Below are positions 47,816 to 59,900 of a stretch of 64,000 bases of DNA, one piece after another (the stretch's first letter is position 1; every line of letters starts with the position of its first letter). Both the position numbers and the translations under genes were made by a program. Source of the DNA: Clostridium sp. Marseille-Q2269 (GTDB lineage Bacteria; Bacillota; Clostridia; Clostridiales; Clostridiaceae); assembly GCF_943736985.1 (NCBI RefSeq), contig NZ_CALSFS010000015.1:27940-91939 (forward strand), in the 5' to 3' direction. The notes beneath the pieces are model-generated. The model saw only the letters and a list, made by a program, of their open reading frames with translations. It was not told the origin of the DNA and ran no database searches.

Positions 47816-49735
47816 GTGAATTCTCATAGATTAGATGAATTGCAACAGGATATAATAAATGATATAGAAAAAGATATTTCAGATGATATGTCTATTGAAT
47901 TACAGGTAGATGTGTTATTTGAAATAGTAAAAAAAATAATAAAAGAGTCTAATATAAGAGCTAGAATTGTAAAGTATAAACTAGATAAATATATAAGTAG
48001 TAATAATGCATATGAAAAGCTATATGCATTAAACAAAATAGTAAGTGATGGTAAAGGAATTCAAACAGTACCTACAAGTAAGGATGTCGTAGAGGTATTA
48101 ACAGAAACTAATAGATTAATAGTAGAAATATTGGCTAAAAGATATGTTGAAAACAATATAGAAAAAGAAGTAGAACAGCTTTTAATGGAAAAGCAAGATA
48201 AATATATAGAAGAAGTAAAGCTTAATATTATAAAAAAACAAAAAGGACCTGAAAATGCTAAGACTTTAAAAAAATATACTCATATAGAAGAACTTGAGTC
48301 TAGAAAATTGACTAATAATATTCAGCATTTATTAAGGCCTGCTTCTTTCTCAGAAATTATAGGTCAAGAAAGACCTATAAAATCTCTTTTATCTAAAATA
48401 TCATCACCATATCCACAGCATATTATATTATATGGACCTCCAGGAGTAGGTAAAACATCTGCAGCTAGATTGGCTTTAGAGGAAGTAAAAAAACTAAAAT
48501 ATACACCTTTTTATAAGGACTCTAAATTTGTAGAGGTAGATGGTACTACTTTAAGATGGGATCCAAGAGAGATTACAAATCCTCTTTTAGGATCAGTACA
48601 TGATCCTATATACCAAGGATCTAAAAGGGATTTAGCTGAAACTGGTATACCAGAACCAAAACTTGGATTAGTTACAGAAGCCCACGGAGGAGTACTTTTT
48701 ATAGATGAAATAGGTGAGTTAGATGATATGCTACAAAATAAGCTTTTAAAAGTTTTAGAGGATAAAAGAGTGGAATTTTCATCTTCTTATTATGATCCAG
48801 ATGATGAAAATACGCCTAAATATATAAGACACTTATTTGAAAATGGAGCACCAGCGGATTTTGTACTTATAGGGGCTACTACAAGAGAACCTTCAGAAAT
48901 AAATCCAGCTCTAAGGTCTAGATGTGCAGAAGTATTTTTTGAACCATTGTCTTCTAAAGATATTGAAAAAATAGTTGTAAATGCAGCAGATAAATTAGAT
49001 GTAATATTAGAAGATGGAGTGGCTAAAACCATAAGTAGATATACCATAGAGGGAAGAAAAGCAGTAAATATATTGTCAGATGTTTATGGATATGCTTTAT
49101 ATAAGAATAAAGATTATAAACAAGGCACAAAACTTAATATAACTATGGAAGATTTAGAGCAAGTCATATCTATAAGTAGATTAATTGCATACGACAGAAT
49201 AGAAAATAAAGAAAAATTAGAAGTAGGACATGTATATGGATTAGGAGTAAGTGGATACATAGGTTCTACTATAGAAATAGAAGCTACTGTATTTAATGCC
49301 AAAGATAAAGGTAAAGGTTCCATTAGATTTAACGATACAGCAGGAAGTATGGCAAAGGATTCAGTGTTTAATGCAGCTTCAGTTATAAGAAAGATAACAA
49401 AGGAAGATATAAAAGATTATGATGTGCATGTTAATGCCATAGGTGGTGGTAAAATAGATGGTCCATCTGCAGGGGCAGCTATAACAATATGTATTATTAG
49501 CGCTCTATTAAACAAACCCATAAAGCAAGATATAGCTATAACAGGAGAAATATCTCTTAAAGGAAAAATAAAACCTGTTGGAGGTATATTTGAAAAAATA
49601 TATGGTGCAAGAAGAAAAGGCATAAAAAAGGTAATAATACCAAAAGACAATATAAAAGACGCTCCTTTAGATATAAAAGATGTAGAGATAATATCTATAG
49701 ATACTATAGAAAATCTTATGGATATAGTATTTTAA
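47816..49735 (+). CDS. lonC: Lon-family ATP-dependent protease, spore LonC type
   Basis: 639 aa. AAA+ module with Walker A YGPPGVGKTSAAR (about residues 206-218) and Walker B VLFIDEIGELDD. The C-terminal S16 protease domain carries the catalytic serine motif DGPSAGAAITICIISAL, and a Lys in TGEISLKGKIKPVGG completes the dyad. No classical Lon N-terminal substrate domain is present; instead about 180 residues of unrelated helical sequence precede it, as in spore-type LonC. Substrates unknown. GTG start at 47816 with AGGAGGA upstream. dnaB follows after about 30 nt. Confidence 0.9.
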   Translation: MNSHRLDELQQDIINDIEKDISDDMSIELQVDVLFEIVKKIIKESNIRARIVKYKLDKYISSNNAYEKLYALNKIVSDGKGIQTVPTSKDVVEVLTETNRLIVEILAKRYVENNIEKEVEQLLMEKQDKYIEEVKLNIIKKQKGPENAKTLKKYTHIEELESRKLTNNIQHLLRPASFSEIIGQERPIKSLLSKISSPYPQHIILYGPPGVGKTSAARLALEEVKKLKYTPFYKDSKFVEVDGTTLRWDPREITNPLLGSVHDPIYQGSKRDLAETGIPEPKLGLVTEAHGGVLFIDEIGELDDMLQNKLLKVLEDKRVEFSSSYYDPDDENTPKYIRHLFENGAPADFVLIGATTREPSEINPALRSRCAEVFFEPLSSKDIEKIVVNAADKLDVILEDGVAKTISRYTIEGRKAVNILSDVYGYALYKNKDYKQGTKLNITMEDLEQVISISRLIAYDRIENKEKLEVGHVYGLGVSGYIGSTIEIEATVFNAKDKGKGSIRFNDTAGSMAKDSVFNAASVIRKITKEDIKDYDVHVNAIGGGKIDGPSAGAAITICIISALLNKPIKQDIAITGEISLKGKIKPVGGIFEKIYGARRKGIKKVIIPKDNIKDAPLDIKDVEIISIDTIENLMDIVF

Positions 49736-49765
49736 ATTAAGGAGCCTTTAAGGAGAGATGTTTGT

Positions 49766-51100
49766 ATGGATGCACCTATAAAGAGTATGCCACAGAGTAT
49801 AGATGCAGAACAGAATGTATTAGGAGCCATGATTATAGATAAAACTTCCATAGCTGAGGCTGTGGAAGTTTTAAAAAGTGAAGATTTTTATAAAGATTCT
49901 CATAAAATTATATATAATGGAATAATAGAGCTTTATCAAAAAGATGTAGCTGTAGATATGTTAACTCTTACAGAAAATCTTAAATCTAAAGATAAATTAG
50001 AGTCAGTAGGAGGTATTACATATATAACAGAATTGTGTAACTCTATAGTTTCAACAGCTAATATTCAATCTTATATAGAAATAATAAAAGATAAATCCAC
50101 ATTGAGAAGACTTATAAAGTCATCTACTGAAATAATAGAGAATTGCTATAATAAGCAGGATAATGTGGAGGAAATAATAGATTCTGCAGAGAAAAAAATA
50201 TTTCATATATCTAATCAAAATACTACATCTGATTTTGAGCCATTAAGCAATGTTTTGGAAAGAGGATTTATTCAAATAGAGAATTTATTTAAGAATAAAG
50301 GTGAAACTACAGGAGTTGCATCTGGCTTTAGAGAATTAGATGCTAAAACATCGGGCTTTCAAAAATCTGATATGATATTAATAGCAGCTAGACCATCAAT
50401 GGGTAAAACAACATTTGCACTAAATATAGCAGAGTATGCAGCCCTTAGAGAAGGAAAAAGCGTAGCAATCTTTTCCCTGGAAATGTCAAAGGAACAGCTT
50501 TCTTACAAACTACTATGTTCACAAGCCAATATTGATATGTTAAGACTTAGAACTGGTAATTTAGAGGATAAAGATTGGGAGAATATAGCTAGGATTTCAG
50601 GCCCATTAGCAGCAGCAAATATATTTATAGATGATACTCCAGGTATATCTGTAATGGAAATGAGATCTAAATGTAGAAGACTAAAAATAGAACATGGTGT
50701 AGATATGGTGTTAATAGATTACCTTCAACTTATGAGTGGGGGTAAAGGCTCTGAAAGTAGACAACAAGAAGTTTCAGAAATATCAAGATCCATAAAAGCC
50801 TTAGCTAAAGAAATGGATTGCCCCGTTATAGCGCTGTCACAATTATCTCGTGCTCCGGAAGCTAGATCAGATCATAGACCAATGTTATCAGACCTTAGAG
50901 AATCTGGATCTATAGAACAAGATGCTGACATAGTTATGTTTTTATATAGAGATGAGTACTACGATAAAGAAACGGAAGACAAAAATATAGCAGAATGTAT
51001 TATAGCTAAGCAAAGAAACGGTCCTACAGGAACAGTTAAAATGGCATGGCTTGGACAATACAGTAAATTTGGTAATTTAGATGTAATACATCAAGAATAA
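49766..51100 (+). CDS. dnaB: Replicative DNA helicase DnaB (DnaC of Bacillus)
   Basis: 444 aa. The N-terminal primase-binding domain is PQSIDAEQNVLGAMIID. The RecA-like hexamer domain has Walker A AARPSMGKTTFALN, Walker B LIDYLQLMSGG, and LSQLSRAPEARSDHRPMLSD, with the arginine finger region after it. Ring helicase at the fork. Note the short leader GGAGCC...AGGAGAG upstream. No intein is present. Confidence 0.97.
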   Translation: MDAPIKSMPQSIDAEQNVLGAMIIDKTSIAEAVEVLKSEDFYKDSHKIIYNGIIELYQKDVAVDMLTLTENLKSKDKLESVGGITYITELCNSIVSTANIQSYIEIIKDKSTLRRLIKSSTEIIENCYNKQDNVEEIIDSAEKKIFHISNQNTTSDFEPLSNVLERGFIQIENLFKNKGETTGVASGFRELDAKTSGFQKSDMILIAARPSMGKTTFALNIAEYAALREGKSVAIFSLEMSKEQLSYKLLCSQANIDMLRLRTGNLEDKDWENIARISGPLAAANIFIDDTPGISVMEMRSKCRRLKIEHGVDMVLIDYLQLMSGGKGSESRQQEVSEISRSIKALAKEMDCPVIALSQLSRAPEARSDHRPMLSDLRESGSIEQDADIVMFLYRDEYYDKETEDKNIAECIIAKQRNGPTGTVKMAWLGQYSKFGNLDVIHQE

Positions 51101-51106
51101 AATACA

Positions 51107-51146
51107 AAAAGCTCTATATTTATTTTTATAGGGCTTTTATTTTTTG
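51107..51146 (+). terminator. Terminator after dnaB
   Basis: AAAAGCTCTATA / TATAGGGCTTTT (G-U pairs allowed) followed by ATTTTTT. Confidence 0.85.
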
Positions 51147-51319
51147 TGTTTTAATGATTTAATTTATATTAAGGATAACAGATTTTTTGTAATATTACTT
51201 TATTAATGTATTTTACTATAGAGTATATAAAATAATATTATTTAAGAAGGAAATACATAAGAAATATTGAAATTAATAATTAATGAAATAAAAGCTTTCA
51301 GCTAGAGGAGAGATAGTAT

Positions 51320-53041
51320 ATGGATTACAAAAAAGTATATAAACAATGGTTAGATAATAATTATATTGATGAAGATACAAAAAAAGAGTTAAGAGAAATT
51401 ATGAATAATGAAGTAGAAATAGAGGACCGATTTTATAAAGAGCTAGAATTTGGTACTGCAGGTCTTAGAGGAAAGATCGGAGCTGGTACAAATAGAATGA
51501 ATATATATAATATATCTAAAGTTACTCAAGGATTAGCAACTTACATAAAGGAAAAAGGTGAAGAGTATGTAAATAGAGGAGTGGCTATAGCTTTTGATTG
51601 CAGACATTATTCAAAAGAATTTGCTAAAACTACCGCATTAGTTTTAGCAGGTAATGGAATAAAAAGTTATTTATTTGAAGATCTAAGACCTACACCAGAA
51701 TTATCCTTTGCAGTTAGAAAATTAAATACAGCAGCAGGCATAGTTATAACTGCTAGTCATAATCCAAAGGATTATAATGGATATAAAGTATATTGGGAAG
51801 ATGGAGCTCAAGTTTTATCTCAAATAGCAAATGGAATTACAGAAAAAATAAAATCTGTTACTAATTTTCATGATGTGAAAACTATGGATGAAGAAGAAGC
51901 TTTAAGAAGAGGCTTATTGAATATATTAGGAGAAGAAATTGATTTTGATTATATAGAAAATGTTAAATCTTTAAGTATAAGAGAAGATATAGACAAAGAT
52001 ATAAAAATTGTTTACACACCTTTAAATGGAACAGGAAATATACCTGTTAGGCGTGTTTTAAAAGAGAGAGGATTTACTAATATTATAGTAGTTCCAGAAC
52101 AAGAAAATCCAGATCCAAACTTTACAACAGTAGGATATCCTAATCCAGAGGATAGCAAGGCATTTAAATATGCAGAAAACTTAGGAAAAGATGTAGGAGC
52201 AGAGTTACTTATAGCAACAGATCCTGATTGTGATAGATTAGCAATAGAAGTTAGAGATGAAACTGGACAATATGTAGCTTTTAATGGTAATCAAACAGGT
52301 GCTATTCTCATAAATTATATAATATCTAATATGAATGATATGGGTAAACTACCTAAACATCCTGTTATAGTTAAGTCTATAGTTACTGGTGATTTAGGTA
52401 AAGCTATTGCTAAGGAATATGGAGTAGAAACTCAAGAAGCATTAACTGGATTTAAAAATATATGTGGGAAAATACCAGCACTAAAAGAAGAAGGAAAAGA
52501 ATTTATATTTGGATATGAAGAAAGCATAGGATATGTTACAGGTACATTTGTTAGAGATAAAGATGCAGTAAGCTCAAGTATGCTTTTATGTGAAGCTGCA
52601 GCTTATTATAAGACTAAAGGTAAAACATTAATAGACGTACTTAATGAAATCTATAAAAAACATGGATACTATAGAGAAAAACAGATATCACTGATATTAG
52701 AAGGCTTAGAAGGTAAAAATAGAATAGATAGAATGATGAAGGCCTATAGAGAAAGTTTCCCTAAAGAAATAGCAGGATCAAAGCTTTTAAGCTATATAGA
52801 TTATAAAGATAGAATAGAATATGATATGGTAAAAAATTATAGAAATCCATGCAGAATACCAAGATCAAATGTATTAAGATTCTTCTTAGAAGATGGAAGT
52901 TGGTATGCAGTAAGGCCATCAGGTACAGAACCTAAGATAAAATTATATATATACACAAAAGGTGACAGCATTAAATCTGCTGAAGATAAAATAAAAGTTA
53001 TAGAAAAAGAAGTTTTACATAAGTTAAATTCAGTAAAATAG
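51320..53041 (+). CDS. Phospho-sugar mutase (phosphoglucomutase/phosphomannomutase family)
   Basis: 573 aa. Four-domain alpha-D-phosphohexomutase: phosphoserine loop ITASHNPKDYNGYKVYW, metal loop ATDPDCDRLAIEV, sugar-binding loop GYEESIGYV, phosphate-binding loop RPSGTEPKIKLYIYT. Interconverts hexose 1- and 6-phosphates, feeding wall and exopolysaccharide precursors. The nearest characterised relative type is B. subtilis PgcA; sugar preference cannot be decided by eye. GGAGAGA precedes the ATG. Single-gene unit between two terminators. Confidence 0.92.
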   Translation: MDYKKVYKQWLDNNYIDEDTKKELREIMNNEVEIEDRFYKELEFGTAGLRGKIGAGTNRMNIYNISKVTQGLATYIKEKGEEYVNRGVAIAFDCRHYSKEFAKTTALVLAGNGIKSYLFEDLRPTPELSFAVRKLNTAAGIVITASHNPKDYNGYKVYWEDGAQVLSQIANGITEKIKSVTNFHDVKTMDEEEALRRGLLNILGEEIDFDYIENVKSLSIREDIDKDIKIVYTPLNGTGNIPVRRVLKERGFTNIIVVPEQENPDPNFTTVGYPNPEDSKAFKYAENLGKDVGAELLIATDPDCDRLAIEVRDETGQYVAFNGNQTGAILINYIISNMNDMGKLPKHPVIVKSIVTGDLGKAIAKEYGVETQEALTGFKNICGKIPALKEEGKEFIFGYEESIGYVTGTFVRDKDAVSSSMLLCEAAAYYKTKGKTLIDVLNEIYKKHGYYREKQISLILEGLEGKNRIDRMMKAYRESFPKEIAGSKLLSYIDYKDRIEYDMVKNYRNPCRIPRSNVLRFFLEDGSWYAVRPSGTEPKIKLYIYTKGDSIKSAEDKIKVIEKEVLHKLNSVK

Positions 53042-53118
53042 AAGAAATATATTTAATAAAATTTTACAAATAATTAATATATTTTAATGAAAAAATAGTG
53101 GTTTATTATAATATTACT

Positions 53119-53160
53119 TAGCCTGCTACAAATTTTAAGATCTGTGGTAGGCTATATTTT
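53119..53160 (+). terminator. Terminator after the phosphosugar mutase
   Basis: TAGCCTGCTAC (53119-53129) pairs with GTGGTAGGCTA (53144-53154) using G-U, then a T-rich run. Confidence 0.8.
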
Positions 53161-53209
53161 ATATAACCTAAGAATATGGTGAAATATTAATTTAAAGGAT
53201 GGTTTTAGT

Positions 53210-53425
53210 ATGAAAGGAATAATAGATAGGTTTGAAGAAAACTTTGCTGTAATAGAGCTAGAGAACAGGGAAATGATAAATATAGATAAACTTAGAATTC
53301 CTAAAAAAGCTAAAGAGGGAGATGTTATAAATATAGAACATAATATAATAACTTTAAATAAAAAGGAAAGTGAGCAATTAAAAAAAGAAATAGATAAATT
53401 AACTGAAGATTTGTGGGAAGAATAA
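53210..53425 (+). CDS. DUF3006 family protein
   Basis: 71 aa. MKGIIDRFEENFAVIELEN, then INIDKLRIPKKAKEGDVINI, is the DUF3006 pattern, a short beta-rich domain, with a charged C-terminal helix. Function unknown; often near metallo-beta-lactamase genes elsewhere, but none is present here. Confidence 0.88.
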   Translation: MKGIIDRFEENFAVIELENREMINIDKLRIPKKAKEGDVINIEHNIITLNKKESEQLKKEIDKLTEDLWEE

Positions 53426-53602
53426 TAATTAAAATAATAAAACATAGAAAATACTTAATTGTTAAATTTATAATATATTAAAAAATTAAATATATACAAA
53501 CAAATAACGAATAATAGTTATAAATTTTATAAAAATATTCGTAAAACCTATTGAAAATAATTTAAACCTTTGTTATTATTATATAGCTGGAGGGGATAAT
53601 TT

Positions 53603-54988
53603 ATGAAAAAATATGATGTTATTATAGTTGGAGCTGGAGCCAGCGGAGTATTTGCGGCTTATGAAATGTGTAAAAATAATCATAAATTAAATATATTAAT
53701 AATTGAAAAAGGACATGAGTTAAAAAGAAGAAAATGTCCTATAGATGGTAAAAAAATAAAGTCATGTATACAGTGTAATGTTTGTAATATAATGAATGGA
53801 TATGGCGGAGCAGGTACATTATCTGATGGCAAATATAATATTACTAACAATTTTGGTGGAGACTTATATAAATATGTAGGTAGAGAAGAAGCGTTAAATC
53901 TAATGCACTATGTTGACGATGTTTTATGCTCAATGGGAGGAAAAGATGCAAAATTATATTCAACAGCTAATTCTGATTTAAAAACAAAAGCTCTCCAAAA
54001 TGATTTACATCTTTTAGATGCAAAAGTAAGACATTTAGGAACAGATAGGAATATTCATATCTTATCTAATATATATGATTATCTAAAAGATAAGATAGAT
54101 ATGAAATTTGAATGTGAAGTTTTTGATATAAATAAAGAAGATAATGAATTTGTTGTAAATACCAAAGAGGGAGAATTCTATAGTAAAGATCTAATTTTGG
54201 CTACAGGAAGATCCGGTTCAAAATGGATTTCTAATGTATGTAAAAAACTTGGCATAAAAACAGAAAGTAATAGAGTGGATATAGGAGTAAGAGTTGAGCT
54301 ACCAGCTCAAGTATTTTCCCATATAACAGATGAGGTTTATGAAAGCAAAATAATTTATAGAACAAAGAAATATGGAGATTTAGTTAGAACATTTTGCATG
54401 AATCCTTATGGAGAAGTAGTAAGTGAAAATACTAATGGGATAGTTACAGTTAATGGTCATAGTTATGCAAATGAAGAGCTTCATACAGAAAACACTAACT
54501 TCGCTTTATTAGTATCTAATAGATTTACAGAACCTTTTAAAGAAAGTAATGAATATGGAGAATCTATAGCAAAGTTAAGCAACATGTTGGGCGGAGGTGT
54601 TTTAGTACAAAGATTTGGAGATTTAATAAAGGGAAGAAGAACTAATGATAAGAGAATGGAAAAAAGTTTTACAAGACCAACACTAAAAGCTACACCAGGA
54701 GATCTAAGTTTAGTAATACCTAAAAGACAATTGGATGGAATTATAGAAATGATATATGCCTTAGATAATATAGCGCCAGGTACAGCAAATGAAGATACAC
54801 TTTTATATGGAGTAGAAGTTAAATTTTATAATTCTAATGTAGAATTAAATTCTGAATTGGAAACTAAAATAGAAGGATTATATATTTTAGGAGATAGTTC
54901 AGGAGTAACTCATTCATTATCACAAGCATCAGCGAGTGGAGTATATGTAGCAAGAATATTAATGGAAAAATATAATACAAACATATAA
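53603..54988 (+). CDS. FAD-dependent dehydrogenase-like protein (COG2509)
   Basis: 461 aa. N-terminal FAD-binding Rossmann motif VGAGASGVFAAYEM (about residues 9-22). A cysteine cluster region follows (RRKCPIDGKKIKSCIQCNVC), then GYGGAGTLSDGKYN, diagnostic for COG2509. The C-terminus has the second FAD-contact motif YILGDSSGVTHSLSQASASGV. Redox substrate unknown. GGAGGGGA precedes the ATG. Stand-alone gene with its own terminator. Confidence 0.9.
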   Translation: MKKYDVIIVGAGASGVFAAYEMCKNNHKLNILIIEKGHELKRRKCPIDGKKIKSCIQCNVCNIMNGYGGAGTLSDGKYNITNNFGGDLYKYVGREEALNLMHYVDDVLCSMGGKDAKLYSTANSDLKTKALQNDLHLLDAKVRHLGTDRNIHILSNIYDYLKDKIDMKFECEVFDINKEDNEFVVNTKEGEFYSKDLILATGRSGSKWISNVCKKLGIKTESNRVDIGVRVELPAQVFSHITDEVYESKIIYRTKKYGDLVRTFCMNPYGEVVSENTNGIVTVNGHSYANEELHTENTNFALLVSNRFTEPFKESNEYGESIAKLSNMLGGGVLVQRFGDLIKGRRTNDKRMEKSFTRPTLKATPGDLSLVIPKRQLDGIIEMIYALDNIAPGTANEDTLLYGVEVKFYNSNVELNSELETKIEGLYILGDSSGVTHSLSQASASGVYVARILMEKYNTNI

Positions 54989-54995
54989 AACAATA

Positions 54996-55037
54996 AAAAT
55001 GTTGCAGTTATAATTTGGCTGCAATATTTTGTTTTTG
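54996..55037 (+). terminator. Terminator after the COG2509 gene
   Basis: AAAATGTTGCAG / CTGCAATATTTT (54996-55007 with 55019-55030), one G-U, followed by GTTTTTG. Confidence 0.78.
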
Positions 55038-55043
55038 AAGGAT

Positions 55044-55090
55044 AATAAGCGAACAATAATCAAATTTCATTATATAGCATTCGCTTTATT
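55044..55090 (+). promoter_or_regulatory. Candidate PurR operator (pair of PurBoxes) upstream of purA
   Basis: AATAAGCGAACAAT at 55044-55057 and, inverted, an AATAAAGCGAAT-type box at 55079-55090. The arms AAGCGAA / TTCGCTT face each other as in Bacillus-type PurBoxes (core CGAA), and both lie upstream of the candidate -35. Confidence 0.6.
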
Positions 55091-55092
55091 TG

Positions 55093-55121
55093 TTGATATT
55101 TTATAATTGTTTTGTTAATAT
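55093..55121 (+). promoter_or_regulatory. Probable purA promoter
   Basis: TTGATA (55093-55098), 17-nt spacer, TAATAT (55116-55121), just after the PurBox pair. Confidence 0.6.
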
Positions 55122-55184
55122 TATAGTTGTGGAAATTAAGTTATTAAAACATAAAAATGTGTAGTATATAAATTATATTTATAA

Positions 55185-56510
<1,326 letters not shown>

Positions 56511-56635
56511 TGTATATTATGGGTTGTAGTAATAAATAATAGTATATATATATATAAATAAATATAATATCTTTAAACAAGTCTAATTTATTGATATAAT
56601 AATAATTAAATTTAGGAAAAGAGAGGTATTATGTT

Positions 56636-56821
56636 ATGAAAATAACTAAAGATATGACTATAGGCGAAATCGTAAGAAATCATGAAGGAGCTGCTGAGAT
56701 ATTAATGAGCTTTGGAATGGGTTGTGTAGGATGCCCATCTGCACAAAGCGAAACTTTAGCTGAAGCTGCAATGGTTCATGGAATGGAACTAGATGCTTTA
56801 CTAGATGCTCTAAATAAATAA
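56636..56821 (+). CDS. DUF1858 domain protein
   Basis: 61 aa. ITKDMTIGEIVRNHEGAAEIL followed by FGMGCVGCPSAQSETLAEAA is the DUF1858 (ScdA N-terminal-like) helical domain with a CxxC pair, probably redox-active or able to bind metal. Function unknown. AGAGAGGTATT precedes the ATG. Confidence 0.9.
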   Translation: MKITKDMTIGEIVRNHEGAAEILMSFGMGCVGCPSAQSETLAEAAMVHGMELDALLDALNK

Positions 56822-56860
56822 TTAAAGCATTTTATATTCCGAAAAAATTTTATTGTATTT

Positions 56861-56900
56861 TTAAAATTACCACCTATTTTAAATAGGTGGTAATTTATTT
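56861..56900. terminator. Bidirectional terminator between DUF1858 and colA
   Basis: AAATTACCACCTATTT (56864-56879) pairs with AAATAGGTGGTAATTT (56881-56896); T-rich in both directions. Confidence 0.9.
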
Positions 56901-56923
56901 TACACTCTTGGTACTTATTTAAA

Positions 56924-59900
56924 TTATTTTATAGTATTTAATTTTATATGGTAAGAGCCAATTGAAGTGTCTGTCCTATAAACGCGTAAATAATATTTAC
57001 CAGTTTTTAAATTACATGTATTTTCTAATTTATCACCATTATTAGTTGCATAACATATCATAGTAGTTTTATCACTTCCATATAAAATCCAATTAACACT
57101 GGATTTTTTTAATTTATCTATATTGTATAAACTTATTTTTACGTTTTTGTTTGAATTTATATCAAAGAAATAAGTATCATTGTCGTCTTTAGCAGTAAAA
57201 TTACCATATATTATATCTTTATCTAATAATATATTATTAGATTGTTCAAAAGAATCATTAGGTTCTTTCTCATCTTTTATAACTGGTAGGTCTTTATCAG
57301 GTTTTTCTATATCACCTGATATTTTTATAGTATAGGTACTAGTTTCAGGAGAGTTAGTATAAACTGTTATATAATAATCTCCCACTTCTTTAATATCTAT
57401 AGTTTTCTTATTATATTTTGAAGGATCTATAGAATCAGAATTAAAATGATCCTTTAAATCTTTTGAACTATATATTACCCAATTGATTTTACTTTTGGAT
57501 AAGTTGTTTATAGATATATTTATTTTTGAAGGATCTTTAACTTTAAAAGCATAGGTGTCTTTAGAATCAGTATTACTATTTATATTACCTGTAACTAGGG
57601 TATTTGAAAGTGATATTTCATTAGCATCTTTAAACTCATCATTTAGTTCTTTTTCATTGATTTTTGTAGATATAATTTCTTTAACTTCAATATTAGAACT
57701 TTTTATATCAGAGCCATTTCTATCATCAGTTACTTTTAAAGTAACTTTATAGTTACCAGGAGTTGTATATGTGTGCTTAGGTGAGGATTCATTGCTCTTA
57801 GTACCATCACCAAAATCCCATAGATAAGAGGTTATCTTACCATCTGGATCTGTTGATCCCTCACTTGAAAATACAACTTCCTTATCTTCTAAAATATCAG
57901 AAGGAATATTTATATTAGCTATAGGTAATTTATTTGGTACAAAGTTTTCTATACCTTGTTTCCCGTGAAATACTACATTAAATTTAATCTTTTTAGTTGT
58001 AGAATCTACAGTATAGTCTGTGAAATAGCAATTAACTGTTTTATAACCGTCCCAACCTAGATTAGATAAATCTTTTAATATATTATTACATTTTTCACTC
58101 ATTTCTTTCCAATCAGAATTTTTACCTTTAGATACATTCCCTTCAAATGATTGTTTTATAACAAATGTGTTAAATAAATCAGATTTATTTTGAGTGGTAG
58201 AAGTTGGCTTAAATTTAGATATAGAAGCTATATCTTTAGCTATATCTTGTATATCTTTATACTCATATTGCTTTAAATAATCATCAGATACTAGTGGAAT
58301 AGTTAAATTATCATAATTATCCGCTAATTTTTGCATGTGATGGCTATAATTTTTAGACATGATAAAATCGTTACTTAGTTCATTTATATAATTATCATAA
58401 CCTTTACCATCATTATTTCCAATATAATTAGTTATATTTAATAATGTATTCATATCATTATTATAAAAATAATCGTATAGAGCAAAACTGTATTTATAGA
58501 ATTCAAAATTTCCAGAACTATATTTTGAATGTAGAGTATTATTTAAAGTAAATCTAGGAGTACTTCTTAGTTCATCTACCATAGATTTTCTAGATAAAAC
58601 GTTTTCTAATCTAGTAGAACCTGCAAAGAATTCAGCACCCCCTTCTGTGTACCAAGTTAATCTATCGTTATGATATAATGGGCTTGTAGCAAATGTTCCT
58701 GGGACTACATAGCGACCTTGTAGATAATGAGTATATTCATGGCGGAAAAGTTCTTCTAATGTATATTTACTTTGGCTTTCTGTTCTTTCATAAGTAAAAA
58801 AGGTACCTGTTTCTTCTATATACATTCCACCATTATTAGTATCATAACCGTATACTAAAGAGTTTATCTTCTTATACTGGTCAGGAGAATTATAAATTAG
58901 CATTGTTAAGGTATTGTCAGGATTATTTTCTTCTACAGCTTTATCACTACCATAAACTCTAAAAAATTGAGAGCGAACTTCTCTAGAGGCCCAATAAAGT
59001 CTTTGTATTTTTTCTTTTGTTACATTATTTCCAGCTCTAATTACCATTTTACCGTCATCAAATTTGTACGTATTGGGTAGATATTTTTTTATTGTATTTT
59101 CTTGCAATGACTTAAAATCTACAGCTTTTCCATCTGCGTCTATACCTTTAAAAGTGTAGTTAATTCTTTTAGCAGCTTCAAAGTAAGGTTCAGATCCATC
59201 TGAATGAGTTTTTAAAACTTTAGTTAAAATTTTTAACGGCCTATCTTCTGGAGTACAAACTTTTCTTAATCGACTAACTTCATATATAGCCCTACTTATA
59301 ACCCAAGCATTATCATTATTATAACCTTTCATTAAAGAAAGATTTTCTAAACTGTCAAAGTAAGAATTTATTTTACCATACCATGGTGATAGTTTAGGAC
59401 TTTTACCATAATTATCACTTAGATAACTTTCAATGTCGTATCCAACTCCATCCATAATTTTAAAAAGAGCATTATTTTTTGTGGTTAAATTTTTATACTC
59501 ATCATAATTTTCTGAATATTGTTTAAATATTTTATTAAAATTATTAACAATATCACTATCACAGGTGGCATTTCCAATAAGAGCACCTATGGAAGCTATT
59601 ATGTTATCTTGCTTTTCAGTTCCTAATTTAAAATTAATATTATTTTGAGCAACCTTTATAGCAGGAATACATTTAGAATGGAAACTTCTTTCATTTAAGT
59701 ATTTTAATTGAGGATTATTATATCCTAAATAAAAACCAGCTCTTAGCACTTCCACTAAAGTGGGAATACCCTCATCATTAGAATCGCTAAATTTATATGA
59801 ACTTCTATAAAGTTCGTCTATTATCGCTTGTACACGTGTTTCATTGCTAAAGAAAGCATAAGAATCTGATGAGTATTGAAATAAACCTTCTATATCTCTC

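Noticed and set aside
56514-56600. TATA-rich run after purA as a possible repeat element
   Set aside because: It is ordinary AT-rich intergenic sequence with no unit structure or hairpin of note.
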